From contig OY804583.1 in NCBI GenBank assembly GCA_963680875.1, positions 34,399,331 through 34,463,330 of the forward strand: a stretch of DNA of 64,000 nt, in the 5' to 3' direction. The stretch is from Bathymodiolus brooksi. Lineage: Eukaryota > Mollusca > Bivalvia > Mytilida > Modiolidae. Positions 26,426-40,414 of this stretch are shown in pieces; position 1 is the stretch's first letter, and each line of letters opens with the position of its first letter. Position numbers and translations under genes: made by a program. The notes under the pieces are model-generated. The model was not told the DNA's origin. It ran no database searches and saw only the letters and a program-made list of their open reading frames with translations.

Positions 26426-29400
26426 CAGTTTTATTGGTGCTTAACGCCACTTTCAACAATGTGTCAGGTATAACGTAGAACATGGTGACCTGTTTTATTG
26501 GTGCTTAACGACACTTTCAACAATGTGTCAGGTATAATGTAGAACATGGTGACCAGTTTTATTGGTGTTTATCGACACTTTCAACAATGTGTCAGGTATA
26601 ACGTAGAACATGGTGACCAGTTTTATTGGTGTTTAACGCCACTTTCAACAATGTTAGTTATAGTGTAGAACATGGTGACCAGTTTTATTGGTGTTTAACG
26701 ACACTTTCAACAATGTGTCAGTTATAACGTAGAACATGGTGAACAGTTTTATTGGTGTTTAACGACACTGTCAACAATGTGTCAGGTATAGCGTATAACA
26801 TGCTGGCCAGTTTTATTGGTGTTTAACGACACTTTCAACAATATGTCAGGTATAACGTAGAACATGGTGACCAGTTTTATTGGTGCTTAACGCCACTTTC
26901 AACAATGTGTCAGGTATAACGTAGAACATGGTGACTTGTTTTATTGGTGCTTAACGACACTTTCAACAATGTGTCAGGTATAATGTAGAACATGGTGACC
27001 AGTTTTATTGGTGTTTAACAACACTTTCAACAATGTGTCAGGTATAACGTAGAACATGGTGACCAGTTTTATTGGTGTTTTTACGCCACTTTCAACAATG
27101 TAGTTATAGTGTAGAACATGGTGACCAGTTTTATTGGTGTTTAACGACACTTTCAACAATGTGTCAGGTATAATGTAGAACATGGTGACCAGTTTTATTG
27201 GTGTTTAACGACACTTTCAACAATGTGTCAGGTATAACATAGAACATGGTGACCAGTTTTATTGGTTTTTAACGACACTTTCAACAACGTGTCAGGTATA
27301 ACGTAGAACATGGTGACCAGTTTTATTGGTGTTTATTAACACTTTCAACAATGTGTCAGGTATAACGTATTACATGGTGACCAGTTTTATTGGTGTTTAA
27401 CGACACTCAACAATATGTCAGGTATAATGTAGAACATGGTGACCAGTTTTATTGGTGTTTAACGCCACTTTCAACAATGTTAGTTATAGTGTAGAACATG
27501 GTGACCAGTTTTATTGGTGTTTAACGACACTTTCAACAATGTGTCAGGCATAACTTAGAACATGGTGACCCGTTTAATTGGTGTTTATCGACACTTTCAA
27601 CAATGTGTCAGGTATAACGTAGAACATGGTGACCAGTTTTATTGGTGTTTAACCACACTTTCAACAATGTGTCAGGTTTAACGTATGACATGGTGACCAG
27701 TTTTATTGGTGTTTAACGCCACTTTCAACAATGTTAGTTATAGCGTAGAACATGGTGACCAGTTTTATTGGTGTTTAATGCCACTTTCAACAATGTGTCA
27801 GGTATAACGTAGAACATGGTGACCAGTTTTATTGGTGTTTAACGACACTTTCAACAATGTGTCAGGTATAACATAGAACATGGTGACCAGTTTTATTGGT
27901 GCTTAACGACACTTTCAACAATGTGTCAGGTATAACGTAGAACATGGTGACCAGTTTTATTGGTGTTTAACGCCACTTTCAACAATGCTAGTTATAGTGT
28001 AGAACATGGTGACCAGTTTTATTGGTGTTTAACGACACTGTCAACAATGTGTCAGGTATAGCGTATAACATGCTGGCCAGTTTTATTGGTGTTTAACGAC
28101 ACTTTCAACAATATGTCAGGTATAACGTAGAACATGGTGACCAGTTTTATTGGTGTTTAACGACACTTTCAACAATGTGTCAGGTATAACGTAGAACATG
28201 GTGATAAGTTTTATTGGTGTTTAATGCCACTTTCAACAATGTTAGTTATAGTATAGAACATGGTGACCAGTTTTATTGGTGTTTAACGACACTTTTACCA
28301 ATATGTCAGGTATAACGTAGAACATGGTGACCAGTTTTATTGGTGTTTAACGCCACTTTCAACAATGTTAGTTATAGTGTAGAACATGGTGACCAGTTTT
28401 ATTGGTGTTTAACGACACTTTCAACAATGTGTCAGTTATAACGTAGAACATGGTGAACAGTTTTATTGGTGTTTAACGACACTGTCAACAATTTGTCAGG
28501 TATAGCGTATAACATGCTGGCCAGTTTTATTGGTGTTTAACGACACTTTCAACAATATGTCAGGTATAACGTAGAACATGGTGACCAGTTTTATTGGTGT
28601 TTAACGCCACTTTCAACAATGTTAGTTATAGTGTAGAACATGGTGACCAGTTTTATTGGTGTTTAATGCCACTTTCAACAATGTGTCAGGTATAACGTAG
28701 AACATGGTGACCAGTTTTATTGGTGTTTAACGACACTTTCAACAATGTGTCAGGTATAACATAGAACATGGTGACCAGTTTTATTGGTGCTTAACGACAC
28801 TTTCAACAATGTGTCAGGTATAACGTAGAACATGGTGACCAGTTTTATTGGTGTTTAACGCCACTTTCAACAATGTTAGTTATAGTGTAGAACATGGTGA
28901 CCAGTTTTATTGGTGTTTAACGACACTGTCAACAATGTGTCAGGTATAGCGTATAACATGCTGGCCAGTTTTATTGGTGTTTAACGACACTTTCAACAAT
29001 ATGTCAGGTATAACGTAGAACATGGTGACCAGTTTTATTTTTGTTTAATGACACTTTCAACAATGTGTCAGGTATAACGTAGAACATGGTGACCAATTTT
29101 ATTGGTGTTTAACGACACTTTCAACAATGTGTCAGGTATAACGTAGAACATGGTGATCAGTTTTATTGATGTTTAACGCCACTTTCAACAATGTTAGTTA
29201 TAGTGTAGAACATGGTGACCAGTTTTATTGGTGTTTAACGACACTTTCAACAATATGTCAGGTATAACGTAGAACATGGTGACCAGTTTTATTGGTGTTT
29301 AACGCCACTTTCAACAATGTTAGTTATAGTGTAGAACATGGTGACCAGTTTTATTGGTGTTTAACGACACTTTCAACAATGTGTCAGTTATAACGTAGAA

Positions 29401-31320
29401 CATGGTGAACAGTTTTATTGGTGTTTAACGACACTGTCAACAATGTGTCAGGTATAGCGTATAACATGCTGGCCAGTTTTATTGGTGTTTAACGACACTT
29501 TCAACAATATGTCAGGTATAACGTAGAACATGGTGACCAGTTTTATTGGTGCTTAACGCCACTTTCAACAATGTGTCAGGTATAACGTAGAACATGGTGA
29601 CCTGTTTTATTGGTGCTTAACGACACTTTCAACAATGTGTCAGGTATAATGTAGAACATGGTGACCAGTTTTATTGGTGTTTATCGACACTTTCAACAAT
29701 GTGTCAGGTATAACGTAGAACATGGTGACCAGTTTTATTGGTGTTTAACGCCACTTTCAACAATGTTAGTTATAGTGTAGAACATGGTGACCAGTTTTAT
29801 TGGTGTTTAACGACACTTTCAACAATGTGTCAGTTATAACGTAGAACATGGTGAACAGTTTTATTGGTGTTTAACGATACTGTCAACAATGTGTCAGGTA
29901 TAGCGTATAACATGCTGGCCAGTTTTATTGGTGTTTAACGACACTTTCAACAATATGTCAGGTATAACGTAGAACATGGTGACCAGTTTTATTGGTGCTT
30001 AACGCCACTTTCAACAATGTGTCAGGTATAACGTAGAACATGGTGTCCTGTTTTATTGGTGCTTAACGACACCTTCAACAATGTGTCAGGTATAATGTAG
30101 AACATGGTGACCAGTTTTATTGGTGTTTAACAACACTTTCAACAATGTGTCAGGTATAACGTAGAACATGGTGACCAGTTTTATTGGTGTTTTTACGCCA
30201 CTTTCAACAATGTAGTTATAGTGTAGAACATGGTGACCAGTTTTATTGGTGTTTAACGACACTTTCAACAATGTGTCAGTTATAACGTAGAACATGGTGA
30301 ACAGTTTTATTGGTGTTTAACGACACTTTCAACAATGTGTCAGGTATAATATAGAACATGGTGACCAGTTTTATTGGTGTTTAACGACACTTTCAACAAT
30401 GTGTCAGGTATAACATAGAACATGGTGACCAGTTTTATTGGTGTTTAACGACACTTTCAACAACGTGTCAGGTATAACGTAGAACATGGTGACCAGTTTT
30501 ATTGGTGTTTATTAACACTTTCAACTATGTGTCAGGTATAACGTATTACATGGTGACCAGTTTTATTGGTGTTTAACGACACTCAACAATATGTCAGGTA
30601 TAATGTAGAACATGGTGACCAGTTTTATTGGTGTTTAACGCCACTTTCAACAATGTTAGTTATAGTGTAGAACATGGTGACCAGTTTTATTGGTGTTTAA
30701 CGACACTTTCAACAATGTGTCAGGCATAACGTAGAACATGGTGACCCGTTTAATTGGTGTTTATCGACACTTTCAACAATGTGTCAGGTATAACGTAGAA
30801 CATGGTGACCAGTTTTATTGGTGTTTAACCACACTTTCAAAAATGTGTCAGGTTTAACGTATGACATGGTGACCAGTTTTATTGGTGTTTAACGCCACTT
30901 TCAACAATGTTAGTTATAGCGTAGAACATGGTGACCAGTTTTATTGGTGTTTAATGCCACTTTCAACAATGTGTCAGGTATAACGTAGAACATGGTGACC
31001 AGTTTTATTGGTGTTTAACGACACTTTCAACAATGTGTCAGGTATAACATAGAACATGGTGACCAGTTTTATTGGTGCTTAACGACACTTTCAACAATGT
31101 GTCAGGTATAACGTAGAACATGGTGACCAGTTTTATTGGTGTTTAACGCCACTTTCAACAATGCTAGTTATAGTGTAGAACATGGTGACCAGTTTTATTG
31201 GTGTTTAACGACACTGTCAACAATGTGTCAGGTATAGCGTATAACATGCTGGCCAGTTTTATTGGTGTTTAACGACACTTTCAACAATATGTCAGGTATA
31301 ACGTAGAACATGGTGACCAG
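25450..31320 (+). repeat. HOR tandem duplication, period 3,112 then 3,176 bp
   Basis: The string near 25,450-28,140 matches 28,562-31,320. TTAACGCCAC at 26,441/29,553 and ATAACATAG with GCTTAACG units near 25,650/28,760 give an offset of 3,112. The P units at 27,568 and 30,744 give 3,176, because the left copy lacks one 64-bp unit (GTCAGTTATAACG type) near 27,150. TTTATTTTTG near 25,921 and 29,035 is another shared rare marker. Rare GTCAGGCATAAC units precede the P units in both copies. Confidence 0.82.
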
Positions 31321-34300
31321 TTTTATTGTTGCTTAACGACACTTTCAACAATGTGTCAGGTATAACGTAGAACATGGTGACCAGTTTTATTGGTGTTTAA
31401 CGACACTTTCAACAATGTGTCAGGTATAACGTAGAACATGGTGATCAGTTTTATTGGTGTTTAATGCCACTTTCAACAATGTGTCAGGTATAGCGTATAA
31501 CATGCTGGCCAGTTTTATTGGTGTTTAACGACACTTTCAACAATATGTCCGGTATAACGTAGAACATGGTGACCAGTTTTATTGGTGCTTAACGCCACTT
31601 TCAACAATGTGTCAGGTATAACGTAGAACATGGTGACCTGTTTTATTGGTGCTTAACGACACTTTCAACAATGTGTCAGGTATAATGTAGAACATGGTGA
31701 CCAGTTTTATTGGTGTTTAACGACACTTTCAACAATGTGTCAGGTATAACGTAGAACATGGTGACCAGTTTTATTGGTGTTTTTACGCCACTTTCAACAA
31801 TGTAGTTATAGTGTAGAACATGGTGACCAGTTTTATTGGTGTTTAACGACACTTTCAACAATGTGTCAGTTATAACGTAGAACATGGTGAACAGTTTTAT
31901 TGGTGTTTAACGACACTTTCAACAATGTGTCAGGTATAATGTAGAACATGGTGACCAGTTTTATTGGTGTTTAACGACACTTTCAACAATGTGTCAGGTA
32001 TAACATAGAACATGGTGACCAGTTTTATTGGTGTTTAACGACACTTTCAACAACGTGTCAGGTATAACGTAGAACATGGTGACCAGTTTTATTGGTGTTT
32101 ATTAACACTTTCAACAATGTGTCAGGTATAACGTATTACATGGTGACCAGTTTTATTGGTGTTTAACGACACTCAACAATATGTCAGGTATAATGTAGAA
32201 CATGGTGACCAGTTTTATTGGTGTTTAACGCCACTTTCAACAATGTTAGTTATAGTGTAGAACATGGTGACCAGTTTTATTGGTGTTTAACGACACTTTC
32301 AACAATGTGTCAGGTATAATGTAGAACATGGTGACCAGTTTTATTGGTGTTTAACGCCACTTTCAACAATGTTAGTTATAGTGTAGAACATGGTGACCAG
32401 TTTTATTGGTGTTTAATGCCACTTTCAACAATGTGTCAGGTATAACGTAGAACATGGTGACCAGTTTTATTGATGTTTAACAACACTTTCAACAATGTGT
32501 CAGGTATAACGTAGAACATGGTGACCCGTTTAATTGGTGTTTATCGACACTTTCAACAATGTGTCAGGTATAACATAGAACATGGTGACCAGTTTTATTG
32601 GTGTTTAACCACACTTTCAACAATGTGTCAGGTTTAACGTATGACATGGTGACCAGTTTTATTGGTGTTTAACGCCACTTTCAACAATGTTAGTTATAGC
32701 GTAGAACATGGTGACCAGTTTTATTGGTGTTTAATGCCACTTTCAACAATGTGTCAGGTATAACGTAGAACATGGTGACCAGTTTTATTGGTGTTTAACG
32801 ACACTTTCAACAATGTGTCAGGTATAACATAGAACATGGTGACCAGTTTTATTGGTGCTTAACGACACTTTCAACAATGTGTCAGGTATAACGTAGAACA
32901 TGGTGACCAGTTTTATTGGTGTTTAACGCCACTTTCAACAATGCTAGTTATAGTGTAGAACATGGTGACCAGTTTTATTGATGTTTAACGACACTGTCAA
33001 CAATGTGTCAGGTATAGCGTATAACATGCTGGCCAGTTTTATTGGTGTTTAACGACACTTTCAACAATATGTCTGGTATAGCGTAGAACATGGTGACCAG
33101 TTTTATTGTTGCTTAACGACACTTTCAACAATGTGTCAGGTATAACGTAGAACATGGTGACCAGTTTTATTGGTGTTTAACGCCACTTTCAACAATGCTA
33201 GTTATAGTGTAGAACATGGTGACCAGTTTTATTGGTGTTTAACGACACTGTCAACAATGTGTCAGGTATAGCGTATAACATGCTGGCCAGTTTTATTGGT
33301 GTTTAACGACACTTTCAACAATATGTCAGGTATAACGTAGAACATGGTGACCAGTTTTATTGTTGCTTAACGACACTTTCAACAATGTGTCAGGTATAAC
33401 GTAGAACATGGTGACCAGTTTTATTGGTGTTTATTAACACTTTCAACAATGTGTCAGGTATAACGTATTACATGGTGACCAGTTTTATTGGTGTTTAACG
33501 ACACTCAACAATATGTCAGGTATAATGTAGAACATGGTGACCAGTTTTATTGGTGTTTAACGCCACTTTCAACAATGTTAGTTATAGTGTAGAACATGGT
33601 GACCAGTTTTATTGGTGCTTAACGACACTTTCAACAATGTGTCAGGTATAATGTAGAACATGGTGACCAGTTTTATTGGTGTTTAACGCCACTTTCAACA
33701 ATGTTAGTTATAGTGTAGAACATGGTGACCAGTTTTATTGGTGTTTAATGCCACTTTCAACAATGTGTCAGGTATAACGTAGAACATGGTGACCAGTTTT
33801 ATTGATGTTTAACAACACTTTCAACAATGTGTCAGGTATAACGTAGAACATGGTGACCCGTTTAATTGGTGTTTATCGACACTTTCAACAATGTGTCAGG
33901 TATAACGTAGAACATGGTGACCAGTTTTATTGGTGTTTAACCACACTTTCAACAATGTGTCAGGTTTAACGTATGACATGGTGACCAGTTTTATTGGTGT
34001 TTAACGCCACTTTCAACAATGTTAGTTATAGCGTAGAACATGGTGACCAGTTTTATTGGTGTTTAATGCCACTTTCAACAATGTGTCAGGTATAACGTAG
34101 AACATGGTGACCAGTTTTATTGGTGTTTAACGACACTTTCAACAATGTGTCAGGTATAACATAGAACATGGTGACCAGTTTTATTGGTGCTTAACGACAC
34201 TTTCAACAATGTGTCAGGTATAACGTAGAACATGGTGACCAGTTTTATTGGTGTTTAACGCCACTTTCAACAATGCTAGTTATAGTGTAGAACATGGTGA

Positions 34301-37300
34301 CCAGTTTTATTGGTGTTTAACGACACTGTCAACAATGTGTCAGGTATAGCGTATAACATGCTGGCCAGTTTTATTGGTGTTTAACGACACTTTCAACAAT
34401 ATGTCAGGTATAACGTAGAACATGGTGACCAGTTTTATTGGTGCTTAACGCCACTTTCAACAATGTGTCAGGTATAACGTAGAACATGGTGACCTATTTT
34501 ATTGGTGCTTAACGACACTTTCAACAATGTGTCAGGTATAATGTAGAACATGGTGACCAGTTTTATTGGTGTTTATCGACACTTTCAACAATGTGTCAGG
34601 TATAGCGTAGAACATGGTGACCAGTTTTATTGGTGTTTAACGCCACTTTCAACAATGTTAGTTATAGTGTAGAACATGGTGACCAGTTTTATTGGTGTTT
34701 AATGACACTTTCAACAATGTGTCAGCTATAACGTAGAACATGGTGAACAGTTTTATTGGTGTTTAACGACACTGTCAACAATGTGTCAGGTATAGCGTAT
34801 AACATGCTGGCCAGTTTTATTGGTGTTTAACGACACTTTCAACAATATGTCAGGTATAACGTAGAACATGGTGACCAGTTTTATTGTTGCTTAACGACAC
34901 TTTCAACAATGTGTCAGGTATAACGTAGAACATGGTGACCAGTTTTATTGGTGTTTAACGACACTTTCAACAATGTGTCAGGTATAACGTAGAACATGGT
35001 GATCAGTTTTATTGGTGTTTGACGCCACTTTCAACAATGTTAGTTATAGTGTAGAACATGGTGACCAGTTTTATTGGTGTTTAACGACACTTTCAACAAT
35101 GTGTCAGGTATAACGTAGAACATGGTGACCAGTTTTATTGGTGTTTAACACCACTTTCAACAATGTTAGTTATAGTGTAGAACATGGTGACCAGTTTTAT
35201 TGGTGTTTAACGACACTTTCAACAATGTGTCAGTTATAACGTAGAACATGGTGAACAGTTTTATTGGTGTTTAACGACACCGTCAACAATGTGTCAGGTA
35301 TAGAGTATAACATGCTGGCCAGTTTTATTGGTGTTTAACGACACTTTCAACAATATGTCAGGTATAACGTAGAACATGGTGACCAGTTTTATTGGTGCTT
35401 AACGACACTTTCAACAATGTGTCAGGTATAACGTAGAACATGGTGACCTGTTTTATTGGTGCTTAACGACACTTTCAACAATGTGTCAGGTATAATGTAG
35501 AACATGGTGACCAGTTTTATTGGTGTTTATCGACACTTTCAACAATGTGTCAGGTATAACGTAGAATATGGTGACCAGTTTTATTGGTGTTTAACGCCAC
35601 TTTCAACAATGTAGTTATAGTGTAGAACATGGTGACCAGTTTTATTGGTGTTTAACGTCACTTTCAACAATGTGTCAGTTATAACGTAGAACATGGTGAA
35701 CAGTTTTATTGGTGTTTAACGACACTTTCAACAATGTGTCAGGTATAATGTAGAACATGGTGACCAGTTTTATTGGTGTTTAACGACACTTTCAACAATG
35801 TGTCAGGTATAACATAGAACATGGTGACCAGTTTTATTGGTGTTTAACGACACTTTCAACAATGTGTCAGGTATAACGTAGAACATGGTGACCAGTTTTA
35901 TTGGTGTTTATTAACACTTTCAACAATGTGTCAGGTATAACGTATTACATGGTGACCAGTTTTATTGGTGTTTAACGACACTCAACAATATGTCAGGAAT
36001 AATGTAGAACATGGTGACCAGTTTTATTGGTGTTTAACGCCACTTTCAACAATGTTAGTTATAGTGTAGAACATGGTGACCAGTTTTATTGGTGTTTAAC
36101 GACACTTTCAACAATGTGTCAGGTATAATGTAGAACATGGTGACTAGTTTTATTGGTGTTTAATGCCACTTTCAACAATGTTAGTTATAGTGTAGAACAT
36201 GGTGACCAGTTTTATTGGTGTTTAATGCCACTTTCAACAATGTGTCAGGTATAACGTAGAACATGGTGACCAGTTTTATTGATGTTTAACAACACTTTCA
36301 ACAATGTGTCAGGTATAACGTAGAACATGGTGACCCATTTAATTGGTGTTTATCGACACTTTCAACAATGTGTCAGGTATAACGTAGAACATGGTGACCA
36401 GTTTTATTGGTGTTTAACGACACTTTCAACAATGTGTCAGGTATAGCGTATGACATGGTGAACAGTTTTATTGGTGTTTAACGACACTTTCAACAATGTG
36501 TCAGGTATAACATAGAACATGGTGACCAGTTTTATTGGTGCTTAACGACACTTTCAACAATGTGTCAGGTATAACGTAGAACATGGTGACCAGTTTTATT
36601 GGTGTTTAACGACACTCAACAATATGTCAGGTATAGTGTAGAACATGGTGACCAGTTTTATTGGTGTTTAACGACACTTTCAACAATGGTTCAGGTATAA
36701 TGTAGAACATGGTGACCAGTTTTATTGGTGTTTAACGCCACTTTCAACAATGTTAGTTATAGTGTAGAACATGGTGACCAGTTTTATTGGTGTTTAATGC
36801 CACTTTCAACAATGTGTCAGGTATAACGTAGAACATGGTGACTAGTTTTATTGATGTTTAACAACACTTTCAACAATGTGTCAGGTATAATGTAGAACAT
36901 GGTGACCCGTTTAATTGGTGTTTATCGACACTTTCAACAATGTGTCAGGTATAACGTAGAACATGGTGACCAGTTTTATTGGTGTTTAACGACACTTTCA
37001 ACAATGTGTCAGGTATAACATAGAACATTGTGACCAGTTTTATTGGTGCTTAACGACACTTTCAACAATGTGTCAGGTATAACGTAGAACATGGTGACCA
37101 GTTTTATTGGTGTTTAACGCCACTTTCAACAATGCTAGTTATAGTGTAGAACATGGTGACCAGTTTTATTGGTGTTTAACGACACTGTCAACAATGTGTC
37201 AGGTATAGCGTATAACATGCTGGCCAGTTTTATTGGTGTTTAACGACACTTTCAACAATATGTCAGGTATAACGTAGAACATGGTGACCAGTTTTATTGT

Positions 37301-40300
37301 TGCTTAACGACACTTTCAACAATGTGTCAGGTATAACGTAGAACATGGTGACCAGTTTTATTGGTGTTTAACGACACTTTCAACAATGTGTCAGGTATAA
37401 CGTAGAACATGGTGATCAGTTTTATTGGTGTTTAATGCCACTTTCAACAATGTGTCAGGTATAGCGTATAACATGCTGGCCAGTTTTATTGGTGTTTAAC
37501 GACACTTTCAACAATATGTCCGGTATAACGTAGAACATGGTGACCAGTTTTATTGGTGCTTAACGCCACTTTCAACAATGTGTCAGGTATAACGTAGAAC
37601 ATGGTGACCTGTTTTATTGGTGCTTAACGACACTTTCAACAATGTGTCAGGTATAATGTAGAACATGGTGACCAGTTTTATTGGTGTTTAACGACACTTT
37701 CAACAATGTGTCAGGTATAACGTAGAACATGGTGACCAGTTTTATTGGTGTTTTTACGCCACTTTCAACAATGTAGTTATAGTGTAGAACATGGTGACCA
37801 GTTTTATTGGTGTTTAACGACACTTTCAACAATGTGTCAGTTATAACGTAGAACATGGTGAACAGTTTTATTGGTGTTTAACGACACTTTCAACAATGTG
37901 TCAGGTATAATGTAGAACATGGTGACCAGTTTTATTGGTGTTTAACGACACTTTCAACAATGTGTCAGGTATAACATAGAACATGGTGACCAGTTTTATT
38001 GGTGTTTAACGACACTTTCAACAACGTGTCAGGTATAACGTAGAACATGGTGACCAGTTTTATTGGTGTTTATTAACACTTTCAACAATGTGTCAGGTAT
38101 AACGTATTACATGGTGACCAGTTTTATTGGTGTTTAACGACACTCAACAATATGTCAGGTATAATGTAGAACATGGTGACCAGTTTTATTGGTGTTTAAC
38201 GCCACTTTCAACAATGTTAGTTATAGTGTAGAACATGGTGACCAGTTTTATTGGTGTTTAACGACACTTTCAACAATGTGTCAGGTATAATGTAGAACAT
38301 GGTGACCAGTTTTATTGGTGTTTAACGCCACTTTCAACAATGTTAGTTATAGTGTAGAACATGGTGACCAGTTTTATTGGTGTTTAATGCCACTTTCAAC
38401 AATGTGTCAGGTATAACGTAGAACATGGTGACCAGTTTTATTGATGTTTAACAACACTTTCAACAATGTGTCAGGTATAACGTAGAACATGGTGACCCGT
38501 TTAATTGGTGTTTATCGACACTTTCAACAATGTGTCAGGTATAACATAGAACATGGTGACCAGTTTTATTGGTGTTTAACCACACTTTCAACAATGTGTC
38601 AGGTTTAACGTATGACATGGTGACCAGTTTTATTGGTGTTTAACGCCACTTTCAACAATGTTAGTTATAGCGTAGAACATGGTGACCAGTTTTATTGGTG
38701 TTTAATGCCACTTTCAACAATGTGTCAGGTATAACGTAGAACATGGTGACCAGTTTTATTGGTGTTTAACGACACTTTCAACAATGTGTCAGGTATAACA
38801 TAGAACATGGTGACCAGTTTTATTGGTGCTTAACGACACTTTCAACAATGTGTCAGGTATAACGTAGAACATGGTGACCAGTTTTATTGGTGTTTAACGC
38901 CACTTTCAACAATGCTAGTTATAGTGTAGAACATGGTGACCAGTTTTATTGATGTTTAACGACACTGTCAACAATGTGTCAGGTATAGCGTATAACATGC
39001 TGGCCAGTTTTATTGGTGTTTAACGACACTTTCAACAATATGTCAGGTATAGCGTAGAACATGGTGACCAGTTTTATTGTTGCTTAACGACACTTTCAAC
39101 AATGTGTCAGGTATAACGTAGAACATGGTGACCAGTTTTATTGGTGTTTAACGCCACTTTCAACAATGCTAGTTATAGTGTAGAACATGGTGACCAGTTT
39201 TATTGGTGTTTAACGACACTGTCAACAATGTGTCAGGTATAGCGTATAACATGCTGGCCAGTTTTATTGGTGTTTAACGACACTTTCAACAATATGTCAG
39301 GTATAACGTAGAACATGGTGACCAGTTTTATTGTTGCTTAACGACACTTTCAACAATGTGTCAGGTATAACGTAGAACATGGTGACCAGTTTTATTGGTG
39401 TTTATTAACACTTTCAACAATGTGTCAGGTATAACGTATTACATGGTGACCAGTTTTATTGGTGTTTAACGACACTCAACAATATGTCAGGTATAATGTA
39501 GAACATGGTGACCAGTTTTATTGGTGTTTAACGCCACTTTCAACAATGTTAGTTATAGTGTAGAACATGGTGACCAGTTTTATTGGTGCTTAACGACACT
39601 TTCAACAATGTGTCAGGTATAATGTAGAACATGGTGACCAGTTTTATTGGTGTTTAACGCCACTTTCAACAATGTTAGTTATAGTGTAGAACATGGTGAC
39701 CAGTTTTATTGGTGTTTAATGCCACTTTCAACAATGTGTCAGGTATAACGTAGAACATGGTGACCAGTTTTATTGATGTTTAACAACACTTTCAACAATG
39801 TGTCAGGTATAACGTAGAACATGGTGACCCGTTTAATTGGTGTTTATCGACACTTTCAACAATGTGTCAGGTATAACGTAGAACATGGTGACCAGTTTTA
39901 TTGGTGTTTAACCACACTTTCAACAATGTGTCAGGTTTAACGTATGACATGGTGACCAGTTTTATTGGTGTTTAACGCCACTTTCAACAATGTTAGTTAT
40001 AGCGTAGAACATGGTGACCAGTTTTATTGGTGTTTAATGCCACTTTCAACAATGTGTCAGGTATAACGTAGAACATGGTGACCAGTTTTATTGGTGTTTA
40101 ACGACACTTTCAACAATGTGTCAGGTATAACATAGAACATGGTGACCAGTTTTATTGGTGCTTAACGACACTTTCAACAATGTGTCAGGTATAACGTAGA
40201 ACATGGTGACCAGTTTTATTGGTGTTTAACGCCACTTTCAACAATGCTAGTTATAGTGTAGAACATGGTGACCAGTTTTATTGGTGTTTAACGACACTGT

Positions 40301-40414
40301 CAACAATGTGTCAGGTATAGCGTATAACATGCTGGCCAGTTTTATTGGTGTTTAACGACACTTTCAACAATATGTCAGGTATAACGTAGAACATGGTGAC
40401 CAGTTTTATTGGTG
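30960..40414 (+). repeat. HOR duplication, period 5,971 bp
   Basis: The string 30,960-34,443 recurs at 36,931-40,414. CTTTCAAC at 30,960 and 36,931, the ATAACATAG unit at 31,020/36,991 and the antisense-frame cassettes at 31,676/37,647 all give 5,971. The match stops where GTGCTTAACGCC (34,441) faces GTGTTTAACGCC (40,412). Differences seen are few: GTCTGGTATAGCG near 33,073 against GTCAGGTATAGCG near 39,044, and CATTGTGACC near 37,027 against CATGGTGACC near 31,056. The part between 34,443 and 36,930 is older-looking sequence with CCCATTTAATTGG and TATAGCGTATGAC units. Confidence 0.85.
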
